DNA of 8,003 bases from Candidatus Woesearchaeota archaeon (GCA_016203335.1 JACQNA010000060.1:1-8003); one strand, 5' to 3'. Counted from the stretch's first letter, positions 1-6,768 are shown. A program made the numbers and translations. Notes: generated from the letters alone by a model not told the origin.

Positions 1-301
1 CAATAATAGTAATATTAATTTGATAACCTTGGTATGTTTCTCCAAGAGTTGCATTTTTGAGGTATGTTACTTCCTTCTCAAATAGGAATTTGGCTGCGGT
101 ATTGCTTGTGATATTGTATACAAAGATTTTATCAGGAACAGCTGCGTTAAATCTGGAGATTCCAGTAATATTTGCTGTATACCCTGTTGCAAAGTCTTTT
201 CCTGCCTGTTCCGCAGCCACCATCTGCGCCGCCATCACCATCAATGCCAATGAGATAAGAACAAACGAAACCTTCCGCGCCGCTGACGCCATGATCACCA
301 T
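1..301 (-). CDS. N-terminal part of a secreted, probably glycosylated surface protein (runs off the left edge)
   Basis: The minus strand is open from an ATG at 301 to the window edge, about 100 codons. The N-terminus has a basic stretch (AARK), a hydrophobic segment (VSFVLISLALMVMAAQMV) and an Ala-rich likely cleavage region (VAAEQA), so a Sec signal peptide is likely. The part after it is rich in Asn, Thr and Ile and carries four N-glycosylation sequons (NIT, NIT, NAT, NIT) in about 70 residues, as expected for an archaeal cell-surface protein. I chose the ATG at 301 over the in-frame ATG at 292 because a GAGGT ribosome binding site ends 7 bases before it. The gene is more AT-rich than the rest of the window. 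No family is recognised; the function is unknown beyond probable export. Confidence 0.72.
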   Translation of the reverse strand, partial: MVIMASAARKVSFVLISLALMVMAAQMVAAEQAGKDFATGYTANITGISRFNAAVPDKIFVYNITSNTAAKFLFEKEVTYLKNATLGETYQGYQINITII

Positions 302-343
302 TATATCAACCTCTTTTTGTTTTTCGCTGGAAATGCAGTTATG

Positions 344-366
344 CCGGAACAGCGTTGCTGCTCCGG
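344..366. repeat. Strong hairpin in the leader of the surface-protein gene
   Basis: CCGGA at 344-348 pairs with TCCGG at 362-366. After one A/C mismatch, CAGC at 350-353 pairs with GCTG at 357-360, leaving a three-base loop. On the minus strand the hairpin lies about 43 bases upstream of the surface-protein start and would be in its 5' leader if transcription begins further upstream. No T-run follows on either strand, so a terminator is unlikely. Role unknown. Confidence 0.5.
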
Positions 367-631
367 ACTGAAAACTGATGAGTGGAAATGGATGGGAAAA
401 AAGATGGGGAAAGAGAAATACCACTGGTTCCTTGGCAGAGGCTGTTGGTATGCACCAGTAATCTCATGGGATAGTTGTCTACACCGCTTTTTTTATGTGA
501 TACACCCTTCGTGATGAGGAGTATGGGAGGTAACTCCTATTTAAATGTTTTCTTTTTCAGTTTTTTCATGAAAACTACGCTGGAGTGAAGAAGAATAAGG
601 ATTATCGTCGGTAGGATGAAGGGGGAAATCC
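367..631. other. Intergenic stretch with no supported gene
   Basis: No convincing coding region is seen on either strand between the surface-protein gene and the DUF192 gene. The stretch holds a small inverted repeat (AGGAGT at 517-522 with ACTCCT at 533-538), a TATA-like ATTTAAAT at about 539-546, and T-rich runs at 541-567. ATTTAAAT is symmetrical. On the minus strand it could serve the surface-protein gene with a leader of roughly 200 bases, which would agree with that gene having a ribosome binding site. Open frames here are short and have unremarkable composition. Confidence 0.5.
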
Positions 632-638
632 TTTTATA
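625..638 (+). promoter_or_regulatory. TATA-box promoter of the DUF192 gene
   Basis: A purine-rich GAAAT element runs into TTTTATA at 632-638. The TATA centre is 26 bases from the ATG at 661, the same spacing as at other promoters in this window, so a leaderless transcript starting at or near 661 is likely. Confidence 0.5.
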
Positions 639-660
639 GGGGAGTTGCAGGGGAATGAGG

Positions 661-1002
661 ATGATCACCAACACCACCAGGCGACAGCAGCTGGCCAGCC
701 AGCATAAGTCCAGGCAAAGTGTGCTGGGCAGGGCGCTCGGCCTGATGTTTTGCCGCGGGCCAAAAGCGATGCTGTTCTCTTTTCCAGTGCCGCGGAAGTA
801 TCGGATTCATATGATGTTTGTCTTCTTTCCCATTGACTTGCTCTTCCTCAACAGCAGGAAGCAGGTCGTCGAGCTCAAAGAGCATCTCCGGCCCTGGCAG
901 ATGTACTTGCCAAAGCAAGCATACTCTTTTCTCATCGAGCTGCCGGCAGGCATGGTTGCAAAAACAAGAACAGAAAAGGGCGATACCCTGCTGTGGAAAT
1001 AA
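661..1002 (+). CDS. DUF192 family protein (UPF0127-like)
   Basis: A 113-residue protein with the DUF192 layout: an N-terminal strand (MITNTTRRQQLAS), the family segment GRALGLMF at 23-30, a core strand pair ending in MMFVFFPIDLLFL at 51-63, then a VVELKEHLRPW stretch (69-79) and ELPAG at 93-97. This matches archaeal DUF192 members in length and order. The family is a small beta-barrel whose biochemical role is not established. No signal peptide is seen, so this version is probably cytoplasmic. The ATG at 661 is preferred over the one at 655 because the TATA centre lies 26 bases upstream; AGGGG at 649-653 would also suit 661. The stop is 17 bases before the TATA box of the downstream tRNA gene. 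Family call confident; function unknown. Confidence 0.8.
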   Translation: MITNTTRRQQLASQHKSRQSVLGRALGLMFCRGPKAMLFSFPVPRKYRIHMMFVFFPIDLLFLNSRKQVVELKEHLRPWQMYLPKQAYSFLIELPAGMVAKTRTEKGDTLLWK

Positions 1003-1013
1003 AGAAAAGAAGA

Positions 1014-1027
1014 GGAATATTTATAAA
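1014..1027 (+). promoter_or_regulatory. BRE and TATA box of the tRNA-Gly gene
   Basis: A purine-rich BRE-like GGAA leads into TTTATAAA at 1020-1027. The centre is about 28 bases upstream of the first mature tRNA base (1052), which predicts a 5' leader of only about two bases. Confidence 0.75.
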
Positions 1028-1068
1028 CGAACATCAGCTTGCCTGGCGTGTGCGCAGATGGTCTAGTG

Positions 1069-1092
1069 ACGTGCTGCATGCAGCCGCTGGAA
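1069..1092 (+). other. Noncanonical tRNA intron 1 (24 nt, D-loop, between G18 and G19)
   Basis: CTAG at 1063-1066 pairs with CTGG at 1087-1090 (one G-U), giving a four-pair central helix. Its flanking three-base bulges are T1067 G1068 | A1069 and A1091 A1092 | G1093. Cutting after the second base of each bulge joins G1068 to G1093 and restores the invariant G18 G19. The inner helix uses CG/CG (1070-1071/1085-1086), then GCTG/CAGC (1073-1076/1081-1084) around loop CATG. The outer helix is weak, so this is a relaxed BHB. Confidence 0.85.
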
Positions 1093-1133
1093 GCTATGAC
1101 TTCGGCCTTCCAAGCCGACAACCCGGGTTCGAA

Positions 1134-1154
1134 GCAGCGTAGTGCTGGCGAAAG
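1134..1154 (+). other. Noncanonical tRNA intron 2 (21 nt, T-loop, between positions 59 and 60)
   Basis: TTCG at 1128-1131 pairs with CGAA at 1149-1152, a perfect four-pair central helix. The bulges are A1132 A1133 | G1134 and A1153 G1154 | T1155. The outer helix is the T-stem itself, and the inner helix is CAGC/GCTG (1135-1138/1144-1147) with a five-base loop and one bulged G. This is a full BHB, and its predicted cuts give exactly the T-loop TTCGAAT. Confidence 0.9.
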
Positions 1155-1168
1155 TCCCGGTCTGCGCA

Positions 1169-1180
1169 TTTTCTTCTTTG
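1169..1180 (+). terminator. T-rich terminator after tRNA-Gly
   Basis: TTTTCTTCTTTG directly follows the discriminator base. Archaeal RNA polymerase commonly stops in such T tracts. There is no hairpin apart from the tRNA itself. Confidence 0.5.
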
Positions 1181-1188
1181 CCCTACAG

Positions 1189-1201
1189 AAAGGATTTTAA
1201 A
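1189..1201 (+). promoter_or_regulatory. TATA-box promoter of the deacetylase-glycosyltransferase operon
   Basis: AAAGGA (BRE-like) precedes TTTTAAA at 1195-1201. Its centre is 27 bases before the ATG at 1225, which fits a leaderless first gene. Confidence 0.5.
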
Positions 1202-1224
1202 CAACAGGGGTATTAAGCCAGGAT

Positions 1225-1869
1225 ATGCCCAAGCAGAACATCCTCGTCATCTGCGCGCATTCCGACGACCAGATATTCGGCCCGGGAGGAACCCTGGCAA
1301 AGTACGCGCAGGAAGGGAAAAGTGTCTACACGATTATCCTTTCCTACGGCGAGGCATCGCACATCTGGTACAAGCGCAAGGTCGCGGTGAGTATCCGGAA
1401 GCAGGAATCTCTCAACGCTGATATGGTCATCGGCGGTAAGGCAGCCCTGTTCTTTGACCTGAGGGAGGGCAAGTTCAGGGAGGGGGCAACGAGAGAGGTG
1501 CGCAACGAGCTGAAAAGATACATCAGGAAGCTCAGGCCGGAGAAGATATTTACCCATTCCCCGAATGACCCGCACACAGACCATCGGGCAGCCTACGCGA
1601 TTGTCATGAATATACTCGACGAGCTGAAGTGGAAGGGAGATCTCTACTCGTTTGACATCTGGAATCCAATCAGCCTCCGCCAGCGGAATAACCCCAAAAT
1701 GTATGTGGATATCACCGAAACATTCCCGATCAAGCGGAAAGCGCTCAGCTGCTTCAAGAGCCAGAAGATGGCGATGCTCAATCTGCTCTGGAGCGTCTAT
1801 GCCCGGGCGATTGCCAACGGCATCATCGCCCATGCACGATACGCCGAGCGCTTCGTGAAGGTCAGGTAA
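1225..1869 (+). CDS. PIG-L family N-acetyl-sugar deacetylase
   Basis: A 214-residue member of the PIG-L/LmbE zinc hydrolase family, which removes the acetyl group from GlcNAc units linked to lipid, inositol or small acids. The N-terminal strand runs into AHSDDQ (11-16): H12 and D15 match the zinc ligands and D14 the general base of MshB/BshB. HTDH at 117-120 supplies the second family motif (third zinc ligand H120, catalytic H117). FGPGGTLAKYA follows the first motif, as usual. The common AHPDDE is changed to AHSDDQ, but no catalytic position is lost. Length is normal and there is no signal peptide, so it acts on the cytoplasmic side. The next gene, a GT4 glycosyltransferase, starts 4 bases after the stop. 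The substrate cannot be read from sequence. Confidence 0.9.
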   Translation: MPKQNILVICAHSDDQIFGPGGTLAKYAQEGKSVYTIILSYGEASHIWYKRKVAVSIRKQESLNADMVIGGKAALFFDLREGKFREGATREVRNELKRYIRKLRPEKIFTHSPNDPHTDHRAAYAIVMNILDELKWKGDLYSFDIWNPISLRQRNNPKMYVDITETFPIKRKALSCFKSQKMAMLNLLWSVYARAIANGIIAHARYAERFVKVR

Positions 1870-1873
1870 GAGC

Positions 1874-3004
1874 ATGAAAAAGCTGCTGATTGCGACGGAC
1901 AGTTTCCTCCCGCGCTGGGACGGGATTGCGCGCTTCCTCTCAGAGATCATCCCCCATCTCACCGAGTATGAGGTCACGGTCATTGCCCCGGACTTCAGTG
2001 ATGGCAGCGATGGGGGAGCAAGCCTGCCCAACATCCGGGTTATCCGCATCCCCTTGTTTGGGTTCAGCATCGGCGATTTTACCCCGCCGAGATTCCGCCC
2101 GAGCATCATCAAAAAAGCATGCGCAGACGCGGATATTGTCTGGACGCAGACCATCGGCCCGATCGGCGGATGCGCCATCCGCTACGGCAGGCAGCTGAAG
2201 AAGCCGGTGATTGCCTACATCCATTCTTTGGAATGGGAGCTGGTCACCAAGAGCATCGGCGCAAAGCGCCTGAGAAGCAAGATCTACCATGCGCTGACCA
2301 AAAAGATTGCGCGGCACCTCTACAACAAGTGCACCCTGCTCATGGTGCCATCACAGGAGATCAGCGAGATTATCACCTGGGAAGGCATCAGGGCAGTAAA
2401 GACCGTGGTGAAGATGGGGACAGATATCAAGAGGTTTGCTCCTGCGCAGAGCAAGCGGCTTGCCAAGCAGGGCATCGGCCTGGACATGAGCAAGCAGGTT
2501 ATCGGCTTTGTCGGCAGGCTCGGGAGGGAGAAGGATCCCAGGACATTGTACCGGGCGTTTGTCCGCCTGAGAAAGCATTATCCCGTGCATCTGCTGATCA
2601 TCGGCAGGGGAGTGCCGGAGCTGGAAGCGTTGTTTCGGGATAAGCCGGAAATCACCTGGGTGCCGAAGACAAATGAGGTGGCAAAATACCTCCAGGCAAT
2701 GGACGTCTATGTCCTCCCGTCGCTGACTGAAACATCGTCGCTCTCCACCATCGAGGCCATGGCAACAGGCATTCCGGTGGTGGTGACTGAAGTCGGCGCG
2801 CTCAAGGAGTACATCCAGGACCGCTACAACGGCGTGTTCTTCCGCAAGCAGGATCCCTTTGACCTCGCAAAGAAGATTGCGATTATCTTCGATGACAAGG
2901 ATTTGCAGGGAACATTAAGCGCCAATGCGCGGTTTACCGCAACCAGCCAGTTCAATATGGAGAATACCGTACTGGGCGTGAAGAGAGTTCTTGCATTGTA
3001 TTAA
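1874..3004 (+). CDS. GT4 family (GT-B fold) glycosyltransferase
   Basis: A 376-residue retaining glycosyltransferase that moves a sugar from a nucleotide-sugar to an acceptor. The N-terminal Rossmann domain starts LLIATDSFLPRWDGIARF (4-21), with the usual acceptor-side Gly loop. A linker near 185-210 leads to the C-terminal donor domain with GRLGREKDP at 214-222 (phosphate-binding Arg/Lys) and LLIIGRG at 240-246. The EX7E motif is E286/E294 within LTETSSLSTIEAMATG. No membrane segment is seen, so it is cytosolic or peripheral. The start is set by AGGT at 1864-1867, six bases upstream and overlapping the deacetylase stop, which indicates translation from a shared mRNA. Pairing with a PIG-L enzyme recalls PIG-A/PIG-L, MshA/MshB and BshA/BshB, but no one pathway is indicated. 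Confidence 0.9.
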   Translation: MKKLLIATDSFLPRWDGIARFLSEIIPHLTEYEVTVIAPDFSDGSDGGASLPNIRVIRIPLFGFSIGDFTPPRFRPSIIKKACADADIVWTQTIGPIGGCAIRYGRQLKKPVIAYIHSLEWELVTKSIGAKRLRSKIYHALTKKIARHLYNKCTLLMVPSQEISEIITWEGIRAVKTVVKMGTDIKRFAPAQSKRLAKQGIGLDMSKQVIGFVGRLGREKDPRTLYRAFVRLRKHYPVHLLIIGRGVPELEALFRDKPEITWVPKTNEVAKYLQAMDVYVLPSLTETSSLSTIEAMATGIPVVVTEVGALKEYIQDRYNGVFFRKQDPFDLAKKIAIIFDDKDLQGTLSANARFTATSQFNMENTVLGVKRVLALY

Positions 3005-3023
3005 AGGATAGCAGGTAATGGGG

Positions 3024-6000
3024 TTAGAGCCTCAGGCTCACTACCGCGCTCACATTGTCCTTGTCCATGCTGACTCCGTACAGGGTGTCTGCCTCAGATA
3101 CCATCGCGTCATTATGGGAGATAAGAATGTACTGCGCCTTGTTTGCGTATTCCCTAATGAGCTTTGCAAGGCGCTCGGAGTTGTGCTTGTCCAGCGCGGC
3201 ATCAACCTCATCAAGCACATAGAAGGAAGCAGGCTCATGCTCCTGCACCGCAAAGAGGAATGCCAGGGCAGTCAATGTCTTCTCCCCCCCGGAAAGGGAG
3301 CGCAAGTCCAGGAATTTGGTTCCGGTGATCCGCACCTTAATCGTAACCCCGCCGGCAAAGGGCTGCTCCGGATCCTCCAGCTCGAGGTAGGCAGTGCTTC
3401 CTTTATTGGAAATCATCCCGAATACCCGCTGGAAGTTTTCGTTGATGGAGCTGAATGTCTGCATGAACAGGCTGCCTTTCTTCTGCTCGATCTCCGCCAT
3501 CATATGTGTTACATCCTCTTTTTCTGCCATCAGCACCTCTTTTTTCTTGAGCAGCTCGCCGTACGCCTGCTCCACGCTGTCATACACCTCTAATGCGCGC
3601 AGGTTGACATTGCCGATATCTACCATCATCCTCTCAAATGCTGCAATCTCTTTCTTCAGCTCTTCCTCAGGCTTCTGCACCAGGGCGACGCCTGCGTACT
3701 GCGCGAACTCCTGCTCCATGCCTGCAATCGCAGCAGCTGCAGCAGCATGCGTCAGCGAAACAGTATTCTGCCGGAGCTCGAGCTTGTGCAGCGCTTCGTT
3801 CTTGAGATCTATTTTTCCCTCTATCTTCTTGATATCCTCTTCCAGCGCATCCCGCTGCTTGAAGAGCTCGCCGAACTGCGCATAGAATTTCCGCTCCTCG
3901 GCCTCGCGCACAGCAAGGTCTTTTTTGGACTGGCTCACCACCTGGGAAATGGCGCCCATCTCCTCCCGGAAATCGCGCTCCTCTTTCTCGTGCTGCTTGA
4001 GGATGCGCAGGGTATTTTCCTTGTCCCTGCCGTGGATGTCCGTAATCTGGATGTCCATGCCCTTTGCTTCTGCACTCAGGTTCCTGATCTCCTCGAGAAG
4101 CTCATTCCGCTTCTGCTCGAATGCAGCAATCTCGGCAATGACTGCAGGATTCCGAAGGGCAGCAACCTTATCGCGGATCTGCTGCTTCCTGGATTTCAGC
4201 TGCAGCAGCGCAGCATTGACCATGCTCACACTCTGCTCATGCTGCGTGAGCCTCTCCTCAACTCCATGCTTCTGCGCCAGGTACTTCCCCTTCTCCTCCT
4301 TGTTCGCATCCATATCTGAGTCCTCAAGATGCAGGCTCCGCTCGGTCTTGATGATCTCCCCCTCTAAAGTGGATTTCTCATGGCGCAGCGCGGATATCGT
4401 GCGCTCGCCCTCTGCACGCTCGCTTTCCAGCGAGCTGATCCGCTTCCGGAGCTGCTCAACGCTGCCCTGCAGGGAGCTGAGTGTAGAAGCGCTCTCCTGC
4501 TCCTGGAATCCCATGCCTTTTCTCCGCTGCCGGAATCCGCCGTGGAGCACGCCGCTCATCTCGGCAGAATCGCCGTCCAGCGTCACCATCTTTGCCCGGG
4601 TAATGCCGATCCGCCGGGCAACCGCAAGGTCATCCACCACCAGCGTATTGCCGAATACATAGGAAAATGCTTTCTTGAATTTGTGGTCAAAAGAGATAAG
4701 TCCTAGGGCAAGCCCGTGCACGCCCTTGGCATCGGCAAGCTCCGCAAGATTATCATGCTGCTCCGGCTCGCGGATCTTGTTCAATGGAATAAAGGTCGCT
4801 GTTCCCAGCTTATGCTCCTTGAGGTAGTTGATGCATTTTACCGCAGTGGCATCAGTATCCACCACGATATTCTTGAGCCTGGCGCCGGCAGCGACCTCAA
4901 GCGCAAATGCATACCTGCTGGGCACCTGTCCGAGCTCGGCGATCGTGCCGTACACCCCGCCGAAGCTGCTTCGCTGGGAGAGGATGGCCTGGACAGCGCT
5001 TTCCCCAGCGCTCGCCTCTTTGATCGTGGTATGCCTTACCTCAAGCCGGGAGAGCTCTTCTCCCTGGGCGGCAAGCTTCGCTTTAAGCTCATCCAGCTGC
5101 ACTGCATGTGACGAATCCTGGGCGAGCAGCTGGTTCAGCTGGACAGTAGCCTGCTTCATCCGATCCCGCTTGTGCTGGAGCTCCTGCAGCTGTGCCTTAT
5201 GCTCTTTCTGCAGGCCCAACACCTTGGCAATCTTCTCATCCATGGTGCGGATGAAGAGCTCAAGCTTGTCAGCCTCCCGGAGCATCTGCTGCTGCGCCTC
5301 CTTCAGGGCATTTACCTCTTTTTGCTTCTGCTCCGCCTCTGCATCGAGCGCATCAATGTCTTTCTCCATGCCGCTCAGGTCATCGAGCTTGTTCTTTTTC
5401 TTGAATGCGGCAATCTTCACCAGGATGCCCTGCTCCTCTTTCTGCAGCGCAGCAAGGTGTTTATCCATCTCTTTCCTACTGCGCTCCATCTCCCCTATCT
5501 TGCTCTCGCTTTCGCTCAAGCTCTTGCTCAGCTGCTCCTTGCGCTGTGCAAGCCTGCCCAGCTCATGCTCCAGGGCAGCCGCCCGGTTCTGCTTGGCAGC
5601 AATCTCAACCTTGAGCTGCTCTACCTGCTTGCTGATGTCCAGCTGCTCTTTCTTGGTGCGCTTCTCCATCTCCTGGTTAAGCCCCTGGATGGCAGTACGT
5701 TTTTCCTCAATAGCGGAGCGGAACTGGGTGATGTCCCCGCGGAGGGCATCCATCTTGGCGGTAAGCCCCTGCAGCTCCGCATCGAGCTTTTCTTTCTCCT
5801 TGCTTCTCCTGCTCAGCTGCAAGTGGACATAGGACGCCTTATTCTGGGTGATGCTGTCCTTCAGCTTTTTGTATTTGAGCGCATGGTCACGGTCTTCCCG
5901 GAGCTCATCCAGATGGACCTTCCGCTCGGTGAGGAGGATGTCTGCCTCTTTCATCTTTGCCTCCACTTTTTCCAACTCCTTCACCGCCTTTTCCTTTTTT

Positions 6001-6518
6001 TCCTCATAGACAAGGATGCCGGCGATCTCCTCGACAATCTGCCGCCGCTCGGCAGGCGACATCTCAATCAGCCGGGTGATGTCGCCCTGCATGATGATAT
6101 TGTAGCCGTCCGGGTCGATCTTGACTGCGGAGAGCAGGTCAAGCATCTGTTGCCTGGTCCTGGTCTTGTCATTAATCTTGTAGGTGGAGGTGCCGTCGTG
6201 AGCGATCAGCCGGGTAAGCTTCACCACTGCATCCTCAGTCGGAAACACCTTGCTCGCATTGTCAAAGAAGATGCTGACCTCCCCCTCTTTCATGGCAGGC
6301 TTGCTCTTGCCGCCGTTGTAGATGAGGTTCGCGGATTTCTCTGCGCGCAGCCCCTTGCTGCCCGCCTTGCCCAGCACAAAGGCAAGGGCGTCCAGCACAT
6401 TGCTCTTGCCCGAGCCATTGGGGCCGAGAATGCAGTTGAAATTGCCTCCAAAGACAAGCTCAGTGCGCTTGCCGAAGGACTTGAATCCCTTCATTACGAT
6501 GCGGTTAATGTGCGTCAT
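3024..6518 (-). CDS. smc: Chromosome segregation/condensation ATPase SMC
   Basis: A full-length 1164-residue SMC that dimerises at its hinge and loops or compacts chromosomal DNA, normally with ScpA/ScpB-type partners (none are in this window). In order: N-terminal ATPase lobe (GFKSF at 11-15, Walker A GPNGSGKS at 32-39, Q-loop Q144), first coiled coil about 175-500 rich in Glu, Lys, Gln and Leu, hinge about 510-665 (FGGVYGTIAELG, then SGVLHGG), and second coiled coil to about 1020. The C-terminal lobe has signature LSGGE at 1075-1079, Walker B FYVLDE at 1099-1104 with E1104, and switch H1135. All ATPase motifs are intact. The ATG at 6518 begins MTHINRIVMKGFKSF as in other SMCs; the frame stays open upstream into non-coding DNA. 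The stop is 19 bases from the end of the convergent glycosyltransferase gene. Confidence 0.97.
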   Translation of the reverse strand: MTHINRIVMKGFKSFGKRTELVFGGNFNCILGPNGSGKSNVLDALAFVLGKAGSKGLRAEKSANLIYNGGKSKPAMKEGEVSIFFDNASKVFPTEDAVVKLTRLIAHDGTSTYKINDKTRTRQQMLDLLSAVKIDPDGYNIIMQGDITRLIEMSPAERRQIVEEIAGILVYEEKKEKAVKELEKVEAKMKEADILLTERKVHLDELREDRDHALKYKKLKDSITQNKASYVHLQLSRRSKEKEKLDAELQGLTAKMDALRGDITQFRSAIEEKRTAIQGLNQEMEKRTKKEQLDISKQVEQLKVEIAAKQNRAAALEHELGRLAQRKEQLSKSLSESESKIGEMERSRKEMDKHLAALQKEEQGILVKIAAFKKKNKLDDLSGMEKDIDALDAEAEQKQKEVNALKEAQQQMLREADKLELFIRTMDEKIAKVLGLQKEHKAQLQELQHKRDRMKQATVQLNQLLAQDSSHAVQLDELKAKLAAQGEELSRLEVRHTTIKEASAGESAVQAILSQRSSFGGVYGTIAELGQVPSRYAFALEVAAGARLKNIVVDTDATAVKCINYLKEHKLGTATFIPLNKIREPEQHDNLAELADAKGVHGLALGLISFDHKFKKAFSYVFGNTLVVDDLAVARRIGITRAKMVTLDGDSAEMSGVLHGGFRQRRKGMGFQEQESASTLSSLQGSVEQLRKRISSLESERAEGERTISALRHEKSTLEGEIIKTERSLHLEDSDMDANKEEKGKYLAQKHGVEERLTQHEQSVSMVNAALLQLKSRKQQIRDKVAALRNPAVIAEIAAFEQKRNELLEEIRNLSAEAKGMDIQITDIHGRDKENTLRILKQHEKEERDFREEMGAISQVVSQSKKDLAVREAEERKFYAQFGELFKQRDALEEDIKKIEGKIDLKNEALHKLELRQNTVSLTHAAAAAAIAGMEQEFAQYAGVALVQKPEEELKKEIAAFERMMVDIGNVNLRALEVYDSVEQAYGELLKKKEVLMAEKEDVTHMMAEIEQKKGSLFMQTFSSINENFQRVFGMISNKGSTAYLELEDPEQPFAGGVTIKVRITGTKFLDLRSLSGGEKTLTALAFLFAVQEHEPASFYVLDEVDAALDKHNSERLAKLIREYANKAQYILISHNDAMVSEADTLYGVSMDKDNVSAVVSLRL

Positions 6519-6556
6519 CAGATACCACGCAAAAATCAGGAATTGGAGAGGGGCGG

Positions 6557-6567
6557 AATATTTAAGC
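6557..6567 (-). promoter_or_regulatory. Probable TATA box of smc
   Basis: On the minus strand CTTAAATA lies at 6567-6560, about 43-45 bases before the smc ATG. Transcription would then start near 6537, leaving a short leader of roughly 18 bases with no strong ribosome binding site. The box lies just outside the inverted-repeat element at 6582-6798, so smc has its own promoter separate from rnhB. Confidence 0.45.
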
Positions 6568-6722
6568 TTTATGCTCAAAGAGCGGCATTGAAGAGGCAGG
6601 CAAGCATCAGGCTTGCGAATGGTGCTATGCCTGTAAGAGCATGGCGGGAGGGGATGCTCCATCCGGGAGGGAACCGCCCTTATTGTTGCGACAGCACGGA
6701 GTGAGCCGATGCTTGCCCCCAA

Positions 6723-6741
6723 GGAAACGCCGAGCGTTTCC
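6723..6741. repeat. Hairpin within the inverted-repeat element
   Basis: GGAAACGC (6723-6730) pairs with GCGTTTCC (6734-6741) around a three-base loop, a perfect 8-bp stem. Confidence 0.75.
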
Positions 6742-6748
6742 GGGTACT

Positions 6749-6768
6749 CGGAAATCTCGGGATTTCCG
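6749..6768. repeat. Second hairpin within the inverted-repeat element
   Basis: CGGAAATC (6749-6756) pairs with GATTTCCG (6761-6768) around loop TCGG, a perfect 8-bp stem seven bases from the preceding hairpin. Confidence 0.75.

Larger units (their letters stand above)
1052..1168 (+). tRNA. tRNA-Gly (anticodon UCC) with two introns, in the D-loop and the T-loop
   Basis: The acceptor stem GCGCAGA (1052-1058) pairs perfectly with TCTGCGC (1161-1167), with discriminator A1168. The anticodon stem TCGGC/GCCGA (1102-1106/1114-1118) closes the loop CTTCCAA, giving anticodon TCC at 1109-1111. The T-stem CCGGG/CCCGG is at 1123-1127/1156-1160. The D-arm and T-loop are each too long until two inserts are removed: 1069-1092 (24 nt) and 1134-1154 (21 nt). 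What remains is a standard 72-base tRNA with D-arm GTCTAGTGGCTATGAC and T-loop TTCGAAT. Neither intron is at the usual 37/38 site. CCA is not encoded. A T-rich tract follows at 1169-1179. Confidence 0.93.

Noticed and set aside
317..514. Open frame of 65 codons on the plus strand
   Set aside because: It overlaps the leader hairpin of the minus-strand gene, has no family resemblance, and lacks a promoter at the right distance.
568..588. Six-codon leaderless mini-gene (MKTTLE) about 25 bases after ATTTAAAT at 539-546
   Set aside because: The spacing is suggestive, but the peptide is too short to support and such a match is expected by chance.
511..590. C/D box guide RNA
   Set aside because: GTGATGA at 511-517 resembles a C box, but no CTGA D box lies at a suitable distance downstream.
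1213..2178. Open frame of 321 codons on the minus strand opposite the deacetylase and glycosyltransferase
   Set aside because: It has no recognisable motif, spans two clearly coding genes on the other strand, and reflects GC-rich codon bias.
5172..6704. Long open frame (510 codons) antisense to smc
   Set aside because: It is Leu-rich and low in complexity, as expected on the opposite strand of a coiled-coil gene rich in Glu, Lys and Gln. The sense strand carries all SMC motifs.
6519..6722. Upstream in-frame extension of smc by 68 codons
   Set aside because: The extension runs through the inverted-repeat element and the probable smc promoter and has no SMC-like sequence. The ATG at 6518 gives the family-typical N-terminus.
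6723..6768. Hairpin pair as a bacterial-style rho-independent terminator for rnhB
   Set aside because: No T-run follows either hairpin on the minus strand, and archaea do not generally use this mechanism.
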